DNA of 64,000 bases from Dromaius novaehollandiae. Taxonomy: Eukaryota; Chordata; Aves; Casuariiformes; Dromaiidae. Positions 1-17,918 of this stretch are shown piece by piece (positions within the stretch are counted from its first letter, which is position 1; each line of letters begins with the position of its first letter). The DNA is taken from contig NC_088112.1 of NCBI RefSeq assembly GCF_036370855.1, positions 15,244,469 to 15,308,468 of the forward strand, in the 5' to 3' direction. The notes below the pieces were generated by a model. The model ran no database searches, had not been told where the DNA came from, and saw only the letters and a program-made list of their open reading frames with translations. The position numbers and the translations under genes are program-made.

Positions 1-3200
<3,200 letters not shown>

Positions 3201-6200
3201 CTATATTAACCTTTCCCTGAACCTATGCAACTATCTTATAACCATAAATTAACATAAACTCATGATACCCTTGGGAACTAAAAGAGATAGATCAATAGAC
3301 AGGCAGATATACAGACCTACTATGGTGTGTTTATCACATTGAGTCTTAAAATAGCTGACAACCAAATGTTTAACAGACACTTTTGTTTAAGACCAGGCAA
3401 AAATTTTTATATCATATTCTATGAGCAGAACATGCAGAGTATCAGCCAATCCTAAAAAAGAGCCTCACCTATTAAAAGCTCAGTCCTAAGAAATTCCACT
3501 GAAGTCAGTGTAAATTGAGGCCATTTGTTCTCTCTGACTAATCCAGTTCCTGTTAATTTTATCAAAGAAAAAAAATAAAGAGGGAAGTGTCTTATTCCAA
3601 CCGAAAAGCCTGTAAATGGCTTTTAAAAGGGTATGATCAAATTACCAAAACTGCATCTTCAATCTATGTTGAATTAATTTGTAACCCAGAATTAGCTTAA
3701 ATATTTTGGATAAAATCCACCCACCGCAACCAAAAAAAAATGCAGCACCTAATGCCAGCTAATCCCAGAGAGGACTAGCAACAGGGCTGTGCTCTGAAAC
3801 TAAAAACTCTTCAGAGGAGATCATATCCGTTCCACGAAACTTCAGAGTCCTAAAAGACTACACATGCCTGAATCTATGCAGCCAAATAACAGTTTGAGAA
3901 CATGCCAACATAGCTGCACTGTTTTAATATCGCTGGGAAATGGCAGAGAAGACAAAATGGCCCAATCTTCAACTCCGGACAACAGCTGGAGCTAGTCCCT
4001 GGAGTGCCTGGGTTGTGGCTGTGAGCACACTGTACCACTGCTCTTGTGCCTTTTCACTCTTCCCCTTACCAGCCCTGCTACGCTCACATACCCTACAGTG
4101 ATGGCTAGGCAGACAGGCTCTCTGTCTTTCTCATATTACAAGAAATTTGGAGACTGGTAATATAGGCTTTGTTTGGCAAACTCATAGGCATTTGTTGAAG
4201 GACGTCAAAAAGTTAATGAAAGACCTGTCCAGACTGGGTGGCCTGGACTGCTCCTGCTCCCAGCCATTTGTAGAGCACTGGGAACATTGTATGAATACCC
4301 GAATAGGACTCCTGAAATAGGACGAAGTTTCACAAGGCATATAGTGATTTAGTGTGGTTGCAAGGTTCAGCTAGGTTAAGCACAAGAGGATAGAACAAAC
4401 ATTGAAGCTCCCAACCCTAAGGCCAACTCTTTTGCTTTTTGGCCTCCCATTCTAAATTGCAAGACCACACAGCTGTCAGCCTTGATAAGGTGAAAGTTAA
4501 ATACTTTTAGTGTGGGGACCGGTTGATATGGCAGTGACAGGAGTGATCCTAAAGCTCTTACTTAGATACATAAAGTCTTGAAGTATTGTAGAAAAAAATT
4601 ATGAAGTGGTGTACAAGGTTGAGTTGCCAGCTTTTGAAGAACTTATTTCCAAATGAAGTCTGGTTTGGACTAGAAGGAGCTCCAGGTACTTAATCCTCCT
4701 ACACTTAATGCATGTGAAAAATCAGAGTGAAAGAAAATCAGCATGGAGTTATAAGTCAATTTTCTGGATTCTTATGCAAATCATTAAAGACCGATGAATA
4801 TTTACATCCTTCAGCAAATCCCTCTCCATAATATTTAGTACAGTAGCATTTGCAACATTACGCCTCGGGAAAGAGAGAGCAGAAAAAGCCACCCAAATAT
4901 ACTTATATTAGCATTCTGGAACTCAGATTTCTGATGACACAGCACAGATGTTGGGATAGAGCACATGGGAACAAGGTTGATTCAGCAGGTTTGAGACAAA
5001 CCTATCCCTGCTGTTCTCTGAAGTGCAGCCCAACACACGGTGGACCAGTAAGGCAAAGCTCTTGCTCCACTCAGGACAAACTGGCCCAAGTTAGTTCTGA
5101 GTTATGAACAAGTAATAATTTCATTCTCTGGCTTAAAAGGAGCCAAGTGCACTCAGGACTGTATACAGTTGAACCCAAACTTTCCAGTCTCCTTGCTGGC
5201 CTTTTGTAAACCCAGGACAGTAAATTACGGTATCAGCCATTAATGCCCAGTAACCAGTGTTCAGCAGCTGCACTCATGTTCTGTTTTTAAACCCATCAGC
5301 CACAGTATCCAGCTCCCCGCTCCTCTGCAGGCTCCTGCTGTGAACCTTTCTCCATCTAATTGCAGAAACAACTGCTGAAGCCATGCCACAGCATTCACTC
5401 TCCCTCTCTGCAGTGCCTGATTTATTTTTAGTTAACCTCTTTGAATTCTCCCAGATCCTTGCTTCCTGTTTAATATAGATCTTAGTTGTAGATAAACTCT
5501 TTAAATATACATAAGAAGGCTTTCCCACGTGCTCTGACATTAGGTCTTAATGAAGAGCCATGGGGACGGAGGGAGAATTAAAAGTCTTACTTGTTTCTAT
5601 ATATAATTTAGATATTTTTCCACCCTTTGTCATTGATCCTAGCTTTCTTACTGGTATTTTTTACTTTGTCTTTACATTGCAATATCCTGTAATTAGGAGA
5701 GCTTGACTTGTGCTATCTACAGACAGGGGTACAGTGTGAGACTAGAAATAAATCCACGCAGCCCTTCACAAGGTATCAATGTTTATCATGTCTGTGAATA
5801 AATAAATAGCCTCAGTCCCCAGCCAACACAGAAACTACTTGAAACCCATTTTGCTGACTGTGCCAGCACTAAAACTGTATGCATGGAGCCATAGCTATCC
5901 CACTGGTCAGTGTTTCACACAGAAATTTGCAGTGGTATCAAAAAGCTTTAGTACAGGAGCCAAGATGTATCCTTTGCTAAATGCCATTTGGCAATGAGAA
6001 AGCTAAATATCTGCGCTCCAGAAGTATCTTTGTCAGACACCTGGTGGAATTACGCAGCAGAAGAAAGACACGGCAGTCAGAAAGGTCTCCTCTTTAAGGA
6101 GGACACATGAATGAAAAGACAGAGGACAAACAGAAAACTCAAAACCTGTAGTGTGGGGGTAACATTCAGGACTGTGGCAGCAATAACACCACAATTTTGC

Positions 6201-8454
6201 TGAAGGCGCTGGTTGCAGATTCAGAAGAAAATAGCTACCTCTTGTCCAGTCAGCTACAGTCTAACTAAATAAGCCTGAGGATCGATCTGCAGTAACGTTC
6301 ACCCCTTCCCCATCCCACAAGCTGCCACCAGGAAGCCTCAGCAAAGGCTTCTGGAAGTTGAGTTGTGTTCATCAAATGCCCTGCGCCTCCTGCGCTACTG
6401 AGGCCATCCCAGGCAGGGCTGCTTCAGCAGTGTCCAGAACAGAAGCGAACTCTGTCAGATGACAATCTACACACGCACACAATTCCAGTGGAGTGCCCCC
6501 AGTGCTGGCAGCCTCCCATGCAACCCTCAGGTGTGAGGGCCTCTGGAGCAAGCTTAAACGAGAGCTAGTAAAAACACATTAGAGCTTTTCAGAAGCACAC
6601 AGCATTATTCAGAGTGCAAACTTAGGAAAGGAATAATTAATATTATGAAGAATTCCTCACTATATTTTTAGCATTATTAGTTTTGTTTGCTATTTTGGTT
6701 TTTGTTGGTTTGTTCTGTTTTCATTTGCCAGTTTTCTGATTTGGATTGTTAGGGTCGGACCCTCCTAACACCCTTTTTTCACCTTTTCTTTCCATTTTGT
6801 CACTGAGAGATAATTCCTGACAGTACAGTCTACCAGAAATTGTAACCACATTGCTGTTGGACTGTGCAGTAATAAAAACCCCACTGACTCCACAGTCAGT
6901 GCCATGATCAGAGTTCATTTATCACTGGCTGCCCCTAGAGCAGTTCCTTCAGAGACCAGGATACCACTGTCTGAATGCAAACAAAGTATATTCATCTCAC
7001 ACCAACACAGGTATCATGGGAGAGCTCTTGGCATTTATTATAAAACACAGCAAAATGAAAGATCCTGATTCCCTCTTCCTGTTCATTTTGCGGCCTTGCT
7101 GATTTTGGTAGAGTTATTATTGATTGAGTCTGGTGAAAGGGAGTATAAGAAGCGGGGTCCTATGTGGGTTTAAATTCAAAGCAAACTGGAGTGAAAGAAA
7201 CGCCCATCTCCTCATTTTATTCTCTGCAATGTTGTTATGGTGGAAATGGATTGCTGTAAGGAGGTAAATTCCATAGTGTGCAGTACTGCAATACTTCTAG
7301 TATTTTTCAGCCTCATGAGCACATAAGATAAATGCATACAACCAAACCTGTGCTTAAGTAGACAAGCAGCCTCTTGAATACTCCCAATATAGAAAAATCA
7401 GCTCCCTCTCCATCCCCACTGAAGCAGCACCATTCTGCCCATACTCAGTCACCTTTCAGCACGTGCCTCCTTGTTCCCTCACCTCCTCCTGCACGCTCCC
7501 CAAGACTTAATTCAACTGATACACCTCATGGTGGAAAGGGTCTGGCACTTGCAGTCAACATGCTTTCGTGCAGGTCAAATACAAACTTTCTGGGGGCAGG
7601 GAATCCATTCTCATTCATCTCATGAAGCAAGCTGCACACCAGTTACTCAATATTAAAGAGCAAGAATTTTCCCATCAACCTTTTTTTGGATTAGCTGAGC
7701 CTCTGTGATTGCTGCATAAATACCCTTTAAACTTTTTTCGGACACTTTTTCAGTCTTATTGTTTCTTTACCTCAGCCCTGATCCTGCACTGGCTTATGCC
7801 TGTGGCTCGCTTTACATGCTCTGCTTGTCCAAAGAGAGCCGCTTTCCTGCCAGCTCAGGCCAGCCCACACTGTGGATGGAGTCTCCCTGCAAATTTATGT
7901 TGCTACTCTAAGTGTTCTTAAAGTTATCACACAATTTCCTAGAGACTCCCCACCTGTAAACTGCAGAGAGACTGTGCTGTTTATGACAGATGCAATAAAT
8001 AGGACAGCATTAAATTACCTAGGGTTTTCTTCACTTTACCTCTGAAGCAAAATTGTTCTTTGAAAGCTGCTTCCTAGAAGAAGTTTGCAGACAAATTGTA
8101 AAAATACAAGAAGCATTAAAGAGAGAAAAGGGCTTCCACTGACCATCAAAAAGACATGTCTAATTACTAGAATCTACACTTCCAGTTCTTACAGCTTCCT
8201 CCAAAATTAAGTTTATCTAGCATTTGAACTCATTAAATTCCTACTCAAAGCACTTGAGCAGGTAAGTAGTCCTACTAACATCAGCAGGATTAGTCAGATA
8301 TGTGAAGTTAAGCGTGTATTTAAGTGCTTTGCCAGACCAGAGCTTAAGCCTTGCCTCAACCACCTTCCCGTAGCCAGTTATAATAGTGTTGCTTGGGGCG
8401 CCTGTTATACTCCTTGGCAAGACAACAACTTATCAGTATCTACCCAGTATCCCC

Positions 8455-8720
8455 ATGGCAAAGATGGGGGACTAGGGGAGGGGAAAGGAAAAAAAGGGGG
8501 CAGGATATTAATAAAGGTTAGCAATGTGCTGAGTCACCCCAGCAATTCGAAAGAGAGGAAGAGAGACCAGGGCTTGCTGCTACTCATAGTGCACCATGTT
8601 TTCTCAGTCTTTTCTGAACTGTGCACCTAAGGCGATAATAGCAGCTCCAGCACATTCTCCATATAAATACAGCACACTCGGAATTAGGGGCTATTAGAGC
8701 GTGCGACGTGTCTGGGGTAG
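8455..8720. promoter_or_regulatory. Possible intronic regulatory element
   Basis: This stretch inside the long NSG2 intron mixes a G/A-rich run (about 8464-8503), an AP-1/MARE-like TGCTGAGTCA at 8527-8536, a TATA-like CATATAAATA near 8659-8668 and a few CpGs in otherwise AT-rich DNA. Motif content alone supports the call. There is no exon or transcript evidence. Confidence 0.2.
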
Positions 8721-11700
8721 GGAGGGATCAGATACGCTATGGGAAATGGCAGCTCTCTGCACAACTGCTGTCCTCAGTCATTCCAGGTTAGCACACGTAA
8801 GCACCCTCCGCTTGCGTTGAGAGGTTTAAACTTTCTGTTCGCTTTCTTGCATCTTCTGATTCTTCATTCCATTCCCACATTAAACGCTTTTTCTGTGAGA
8901 GTTCAGTAGTAATCTATAGAGAACGGACTGTGAAAGTTACAGAAACACAAACGTGATAGGACACAAGCCATTTCTTTTATACTGGCCTACACAAGAAATA
9001 TTTTGGCTAATTATGCTGTTTTGCTAATTATGCTGGTTACCAATACATCTATCAAGTTCTAAAGCTAAATGTGTTTATTATACTAGGCTTAACACTGGTG
9101 ATAATACTGGAGTGGATAGGAAGCCTTTCCTAGTCTTTAATGAATGCAGGACCAGGCACCTTTTCTGTAATGATGACTTGGAAAATTACAGGTATGCTGA
9201 GGTGAGAAACAACAGATCAGAGGCTGTGTACACCAGCAGGGAATCCATCATCGACTTGGGAAAGTAAACAGTAGGAGAGTGTTGAGAAATCTAGATAAGA
9301 AAAAGAAAGCAAGCTTCTAACCCAGTGGACTCTATTAAAAGCATTTGCTTTCAGAGGGAAGAAGCAGGGTAGATGTGAAATGTGACAAATGGAAAAATAT
9401 CACATTAAGTACGGAACCTTAAAAAGGATTTTCCTGCAGTGGGATGAAGTAAGTGTTTCAGAAAATGAACTGATATGAATTCTGAGTCTTGTCTCTGTCT
9501 GGCTAAATGTAACATCATTTATTGCCACTTTATATTTGCGTTTGAGCTCTATGGTTTTCCCTGAAGAAATGAGTAATAATATTTAACATAAATGGCATTG
9601 TGAAAACTTTAAATTATTCATTTGGAAAAGGACATGCAGCCCTGCTGTAATTCCCACTTCACTGCCATGGTGCATGTAATATATTGTGGTTCAGGTGCTG
9701 CAAAGTGCAGACCATAAAAATTTAAAATACTACTTCCTGGGATTATTAATAATGAAGAGCCTCTCACTCAGAGAGGCTTTTGGATTGACAGAAGAGGGGG
9801 AAAAAATGCTTCTTTACCAAGGAGAAAGGTTTCTTCCAGGTTCAAAGCTGGCCTTCCTAGTCCCACAAAATGGTTGTAACATACCCCTCAGTTTCCATAT
9901 GGGCTAGTCATGCTCACTTAAGTAAAAATGAGACTCTCAACTTCCAAAGACACTCCTTTCTTCATTCCTTGCAAGGACAGAATAGAAAATATAAACCAAC
10001 TACTGGCACTGACGTTGTTGTTTCCTCTGTCTTGATAACCCAACTAGGCATCATTATCCAAAAAAGTCTTTAGACTGAGTCCTAGCTGTAGCATGCTGTC
10101 CAGGTTCCTTATGACAGCAAAATGGTGACCCCCAGTCCTAAATCTGCTGAGACTCAGGTGACTGCGTCTAGGCTTATGAGCTACAAGCCAAAGAATGGCT
10201 AAAATTCCCCACCTGCTCCCCCACAACATTCTCCAGTGATCTACCAGCTGAAATCCTTGCACACAGCCAGCTGCGAAGGGCAAAGGAGATGTGCATATAG
10301 CCAAGAGTAGCTGAAGTTATAATACTTAACAGTAAAAAGCACAGGAAAAGAGCTGAAAAAAAATCACATTTCAGGGCTTAAAACAATCTCATGCTGTACA
10401 GGCTTAGGATGAAACATTCATAGACAAGAAGTGCTCCACACCTGCTGCAGCATCTCCTGCACCTTCTTCTGACTGTGTTGGACCAGCTACTGCTAGAAAC
10501 GGGACACATTGGACTAGAAGAACCAGTAATCCGAGACTACCTGGAAATCATCATGTTGCAGATTCCCAAATTTTTAAACATTTAGGCCTTTAAAAACTTT
10601 CCCAAATAATTACATCTCCCATCCTATAGCAGAGGCAGCTGTGCTTCCATGTCTACTGGATGAATGCATCTCAGCATGCAGACTTCTCAGAGACTAATAA
10701 TGATTGGTACTTGGGATGTGTGTAACGGTAGTCCCCATGACATCCTAGTCACTACTTGACTATATGAAATGCCTGAAATACCAAGCAACAAAAGAAAAAA
10801 AAAATCCAAAGGACACCAAGTGATCAAATCCATAATCTCCATTGTCAATGAAGAAGGCCACAGTTAGTGGAAACAGGCTGCTTTTTTTTTTTTCTTCACT
10901 GTATCAGCTCATCTAATGGATGTTGTGCTACAAATGAGTATCACAGAGGATGGTAGAGAAAGAGTGGTCTCCTGAATCAGTGCCAGGAGAATATTCCAGG
11001 CATGAGGAACATCACAAAAGGACAAAGACAGCAAATGTAATCAGCCCTGGCATCATAGATGGAAAGTGGACATGGAAAGCAAAGGCTGCACTGGAAGCTG
11101 AAAGGAGCTGAGAAGGGAAAGGCATTGCTTGCAAGCGCAAAGAGAGCTTGTAAAATTGTTCAGCTTAGTCTCTCTGCAAATCCCCAGGTGACCATAACCA
11201 GCAGGAATCCATGGGAAGCTATGTAGGGGTGAAAAAATTGATTTCAGTAGGTTCAGCAAGGGAAAGATATAGCAAAGCAGACAAAAGAATCAATCACGCA
11301 GCAGTAGTGATGGTAAATTGGTCAGGGTAAATTAGCAGAGCTCCATTGATTTCATCTAAACTTCACTGATTTACAGTAGTCAAGAATCTTGTCCAGTCTC
11401 GCTATATAAACCAGTAAGTAACTAATAAGTGAGTTTTAATCCACAGTCTTGCTGAAATGATAGCTTCCACCTGCAGCAGTATGTTTTCATGTTAGAATAA
11501 AGAACAGACTGCAACAGGCTTAGCCAAACATCCATACTCTAACACACTTTTTCTTGTCTGTGCCCATTTCCACTGTTTCTGCAGAATGCAGATCTAGGAA
11601 TTGCAGTGTGGCCACAACCAGGTTTAAGAGAGGCAATGGAGCTCACATGAGGCAGGCATGAGCTAGCTTTAAACCACCTAATTCAGACAAAGATAGCAGT

Positions 11701-13320
11701 GAAATTAAGGAGAAAAAATTTCTGCACATGCTCAGGAGCTGCAGCCCACCCTACGGAAGCAACACGTTATCTGTATGCAAGTGAGGTAGTTTAATGCTAC
11801 CCCAGGTGTTTGCGAAGGCTGCAAACACACATTTGGATTGCAGCATAGTCCTGCCATGCACGGATCGAAAGCGAGCCGAGGTGCTTGGAGTGCCAGGGGA
11901 CGTCTGGCAGGACAGCGATTACAGCAGAACGAGAACATGAGCTGTCACGAACCTCAGGTAGAGCCGTCCGAGACAAACTCATGTGCAAACAAAACCAGAA
12001 AGGCTCCCCCAGAAACTCTGCATTGCCAGAGTGAGAGTTGCTGCAAATATTTATTACAGCTTAATGAGCAGAGGCGGTGTTTACATTCAAACCCACCTGT
12101 AGAGGACAAATGGATTTGCACAGGGCAGAAGGGGGACAAATGTCACAGGAGAGGAAGGCTCAGACTTTGGTATTTGTGGGGATTTAAGCAGAGTTTCCCA
12201 AGCAGGAAAAGGACAAGAAAAGGAAAGACAGCCTGGCCATTCCCTCATATTTGCTATGCTCTTTTTTTTCCTCCTTTTACTCATGCTTTCTTTCCCTTTG
12301 CTTCAACCTCTTCCCTTTTACTCTTCACTCTTTCAACTGCCACAGTTACTATTCCCTGCCCCATCTCTTTGCCATTTGCCCCTTCACAACAAACCCCAAA
12401 GCTCGCAGCAGTGTGAGCAGGAATGGGGATGCCAGCACCCGCACCGGATCAGGACCCAGCAGCAGAGGGTGGCGGATGCAGCTGAGCTGCCCCAGCCCCA
12501 CCACACGTAGCAGCGCCCCGAAACCAGCTCCACACCGTCCCAATTGCATGTTCAGACTGGCTAGCACTGCTGTGTGCTGCTAGGCATTGCAGAGGGCAGA
12601 CTGACATCAGTATTTCAGGAGAGAGCTGCAAGTGGTCCCCGCGGTACAAAAGCACTCATTCAGCCTACTGTTAATTACGCCAGCTCAGCTGGCTAGGACA
12701 AAACATTATTTTCTGTGAAACACATAGGGACAGGCTCTGAACACAAGGGACCCTGCTGATTTTCAGGAACTCTTGATTATTCCATATAAAAGCATGGCCT
12801 GGGCCATTCAGAGTGGGGTGCGGCCAGGGAAGATAAGAGTCAGGAACATGGGGTGGGAAAAGCATTTGAAGAGAGCAGTTACATCTATCTTTTCTTCCCT
12901 TCTTGTGTTGGGAGGCCGAAATTTGCCACCAGACAAATTATTTCTCAAGCCTCCAGATGCATTCAAAATAAAGAACAATGGACCACATGATAAGCCTTCT
13001 GCAGCTTTCCCCACAAATGACACGCCGGATGTTTCTTTCAGCCCTGACAATGGCTTTTATGCACTTTTGTGTTCTGTAAAAGTAGGATTTTTACCGTCAG
13101 AACAGAAGCATTTCCTGCTGGACTATACTGAAGCGAGCCTATGACACCAAGGGGTCCCCATTCTTGGTCTCATTTACAATTTCCGTGGAAAAGTATGGTC
13201 TGTGAAGAGCTGCATGTCTTTTAGCATTACCACTGCATGGACACATAACGATTACGTCTAAAGCACTTTGTCTATGCCTAGGAAAACAAGCGAACAGCTA
13301 GCCTTTTCCCCTCTGCTCCT

Positions 13321-13340
13321 AAAAAAAAAAAAAAAAAGGA

Positions 13341-13375
<35 letters not shown>
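13321..13375. repeat. Poly(A) plus (GA)n homopurine tract
   Basis: A run of 17 A is followed by GGAGAGGGA and about 15 GA dinucleotides on the plus strand. The tract is purine-only for about 54 bases and is followed at once by a pyrimidine run (CCTCTTTTTTC...). The pyrimidine run is partly complementary to its beginning. Confidence 0.95.
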
Positions 13376-13377
<2 letters not shown>

Positions 13378-16300
13378 CTTTTTTCTTTTTCTGAATACAG
13401 AAGAAATGAAATACAGAGACATAAAAAGCCAGGTCAAGCGGTGATAGCTATTATTCCTGTTATGTGGGTGGATTTCAGCAAAAAGGCCACACAAAAATGA
13501 TTTAAGAGCATCTTTGCCTTCTATAAATGCCCCTCCGAGCAAGAGCAGACAAGAGGGGGGGCCAAGGAAATGCTTGAAGATCATCAATAAATATAAATAC
13601 ACAGCAGGCTTAGCATCCTAGGGGAGAAATTACCATACTGGGTACATTTCTTCCCTTGCAGCTATACAACTGCTGACAGAACTACCAAAATGTTGATGCT
13701 GCAGGAGGAATAACACAAACCTTTGTAGGAGACACCCGCTTTTGATGGGAAAAGAACTAGTTAGACCAGTGGCTGAGAATTAAAAAACCAAAAAAAAAAC
13801 CCAAAAAACAACAACAACAACAAAAAACAGTTGCCAAATTCAAGCCTCCTGAATTCCTACTTCAGCATGCAAACAAGTGCCTGGATCTTTCAGCATCATC
13901 AAGGTGGAAGTCAGAGGGAGCTGCCAAGCTCTCAGCACTTCCAAGACCAAGCCTTTCAGGGAAGCATCCCCAAAAAGGACAGCCAGTAAGTTTACACTTA
14001 GCTTCAAGAAAAGGTGCATGGGGGGGTTCCCCCCTCCATAGCAATTTTTATAATTTCTATTTCTTATAATCAAGGAACTATCTGAACAGAGATGGCCTTC
14101 AGGAATTACATACCATATCACATGAGCAAAAACCACTTTTTGATGGTCTTTCTTTGTATCCTTGCTTTGAAATCAGGGCCAGACACAGAAAACACTTCGA
14201 AAGAGATCAAGCTATAATGAAACATCTACAGAAACTGATGCTGAGAATCACTTAGAGCTATTCTCTGAGTGATCCAGATACAGAAATACTCCTTAAAATG
14301 AAGAAAAATAAGGTATTTAAAGCCCTTAAAAAAAAGTTCTCAATCTACAAATTCCATGGGCTTTGTGGGTTACTTTTAAGAGCCTGCAAATGCAAGTATT
14401 CTTACAAACAACAGGTTTATTTTTCTTTGACTTGCATACAGGTGTCTAAGGCTCAGTTGGAAAAAAAAAGGTTCCTATAAATTAGCAGAGCTTGCAAACC
14501 GTTGCTGTGTGGCATACGCACACTGGAGGCATTATTGCACACAGGTAATAACAGCAGTTGGGTTGCAGCAGCACAGATCTAGCATATGCTTGAATTGCTA
14601 GACAAACACAGAGCTTCTTCACTGTTAACCTACCAGATAGAGTGAAGTTAGAGCAAGTACACAGACCCAAACAGCAGACAGGCCTCCTTTCTGCAGTTTT
14701 GATGCACCCTAGATTGCTCCTAGACCCAAGGTTAGATCCAGGTTAAGACCACTCCATATATTAAATGAAGATACCCTCTCTTGGTCAGAATAACCCCAGA
14801 AAAATGAGTATCTAACAGGGATTCTTTCTTTTTTTATAGACATCATTTACAGGACAAGGCACATCAGCTCTTTATTGCAGTGGAAACGAGATGTGATTCA
14901 CAGCAGCTGATCTGCAATCAGAGGAGCACGGAGGCCCAGGACATTGCCTCCTTGTGGTTACAGGCAAACAGCAATGGATTTATATTTAAGAAAACAGGAA
15001 AGTAAAGCCCTTCTGAGCCGTTTCCCAGAGACCCCACTACCACACTGGTTTTGACTCCAGTGATTTATGCAGCATCCCATGCAAGAGACACCAGAAAGCA
15101 GGCTGATCTGTGTGCTCACTCTTAGAAGCTACAATCAACAGCTGGCAGGTTTTAGGAATACCCTCTATACACAGAAACTCAAATTGCTTTTAGGTTTTTT
15201 AATCCTGCTTCCTGACTACAAGCAAATCCAAACAAAAATAGTCTGGAAGACTTGAAATCCATGTCTACTCTTCCTCAGGCTTACAACCTCACTCTTCAGT
15301 GTTTTGCTTTACTAAGTACAAAGATGACACTCTCCCCTATCACTTAACCTTCACCCAAGCTCTTTACATGAAGCTCAACTCCTTGTTAACAGCCCTTCAT
15401 GCAGGCCCTCTTCCCTAAGGTGCAAATCATCGCAACAGAATTTGTTCTACAAAGAATAAAGGAAAAAAAATGTGAATTATTTTGGTCTTATAATAAACAA
15501 CCTCTCTTTTTTGTAACAGATTTTCAGTCACCACTAACTCTAGGCATACTACGCTTAGGAGCTGAAGCAAAGCCTATAGAAATCAATACAACTGACTGTA
15601 ATGAGTTCTGAATCATGCTTATCACTCCTGGAGAAACAGCCCACTCTTTCAGCAAAGAAAAACACTGATGTCAGTAGATGCACTGACAGTAATGTATGCT
15701 AATGAAGGTAACGTGCCTCAACAACATGGGCATTATTGATGTAGGCATGTTTAAACACAGAAATCAGCACAGACTCGCACTAGACCGATATGCTTCAGCA
15801 TGTGTTCACCAACAGGCAATTGGAATGTGGTGATCATGAAAACACTCATTATCACTTTATTAGCTTGAAAGGATTTTTGTTAGGTTTTCCATGTCTCACC
15901 TGATACATGAGTCATTTAAATTTCACATCCTGTGACACCCAGTGTATGCTCTCCATCTCAATAAGCTATTTGTACCATCATCGAATGAGTTACTTTTACA
16001 CATCTGTAATTTTCTTCGAGCCTCTCAGACTTCTTTGATAAATCATGTTACTTTGCCTGAGTTGTTTTCCTTAATCTTATTAATTAGAGTTATAGATAAG
16101 GGCCAGTTTATCCTCTCACAACAATTCACAGAAGTGTAACTCTCCTGAAAGCTTTAAGTTGCTCCTGATTGCCATGATGCATATGGGAAATGAATCTAGC
16201 TCCTTTGGCATAGGTCTGGTTCCCAGGATGGCCAGGCAGTTGACCCAGCTGTATTGTAAAATAAACACAGTTCGTCTGTCTAAAGAGTTTTATCACATCC

Positions 16301-17147
16301 ATCATCATGTTCTTCTAATGTATTTAGAGAAAATTCATTTTGTCCTATGGTAAAAAACAGGATATATGTTCAATAATCATCAGTGTAAATGTTACTGTTA
16401 TTCCATTATCCTGCAAGACGTAATCATTCTGTCTGTACTTTCAAGTGAGTTGGCTCCATCTCTGTGTTATCTGGGAACTACACTGCAGATAGGCTTTGTT
16501 TTTGTAAGGACTGTGGGGGCATACAGATTTTTACGGTCTCATCATGTCCTCACCAGGTTATATCGATATGCATCGTCACTGCACAGAAATAGACAAAAGA
16601 TTTCATAGTACATATTGCATCTAAAAAGCTCCAGCCACCAAACCTCAGCCAATCACTGATGCACATTTCTGGACATTTTTGTGCTGCAATCACTTCTGAG
16701 AGTGTTGACTGGGTAGGGGGGAAAGCTGTCCCCTCCCCGGAGCCAATGGGGGATGAAGGCACGGATTGCTCCATCACCTCCCATCACATGGGGGACTGTG
16801 GTTGCTCTCCTCAGAGAAATCACCACCATGAATAGCCAAATAAGCTTTGCACAGCCACGGAGAAGAAAACAAACCTCAACTGAGATAATTAAAATAGCTG
16901 CCTATTTCAGAGAGTTATCATATTACTCTGAATGCAGGCAATTAATCTGACCAATAATAATGCATTATAAACTTATCCTCAGTTTCTCCAGCATTTATAA
17001 GGGAAGCACACTGAGCTTTTTCCAGCTGTACTTACAAAGGAATATTGGTTTTTTTTTCAGGGGACAGGAAAGGTTTGAGAGGACAGTTGTGTGCTTCTTT
17101 GCTATGTTAAAGCAGATAAACACACTAAGAAAGATAAATCCTTTTTA

Positions 17148-17510
<363 letters not shown>

Positions 17511-17840
17511 TTATGGGGGCTTTCACGGCCGGGTTTCCAGAGATGAAGCACGCCGCATCGGGAGCAACTTGGCGCACGCTTTGCTGCACACCCCAAGCAT
17601 CCCCTCCAAGGCCGCCCCGTGGGCCGCCGCAGCCTCCCCCCGCACACCGTGCTTCAGAGCAGGGCCGCCGTCGCTGACACTAATACTAACCGGCGCCGGG
17701 ATGCCCCATGCCGCGGCTCCGTGGGGCTGGCCCCCGCCTCCATGCAGACCCCCGGGGCTAGAGAAACGCTCCCCGGCAGCCCCCATTTTGGTGGTTCCCC
17801 CCTTTTTGGGGGTCCCCTCGCCCCCCACGCCCCTACTTAC

Positions 17841-17885
17841 TGCAAACCACGCGGTCACTGCTGGCGGCTCGGCCGGGCGCTGCGA
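17841..17885 (-). other. NSG2: Putative NSG2 exon 1 (non-coding)
   Basis: A very good splice donor (GCA|GTAAGTAGGG, cut after 17841) lies about 40 nt downstream of the point where a TATA-directed start would fall (about 17880-17885). This predicts a leader exon of about 45 nt joined to the exon at 17271-17421 across a 419-bp intron. I inferred it from signals only. The exact start site is unknown. Confidence 0.45.
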
Positions 17886-17906
17886 CGGGGCGGCACGGAG
17901 CAGGGG

Positions 17907-17918
17907 GGATTTATATAT
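17907..17918 (-). promoter_or_regulatory. NSG2: TATA-like box of NSG2 promoter
   Basis: Read on the minus strand, an alternating TATATATATATAAATC run directly borders the CpG island, about 25-30 nt before the inferred start. It could also be just a short AT microsatellite. Confidence 0.45.

Noticed and set aside
11838-12416. 192-codon plus-strand frame in the NSG2 intron
   Set aside because: There are no recognisable domains, the composition changes along its length, several other frames overlap it, and it has no splice or promoter context.
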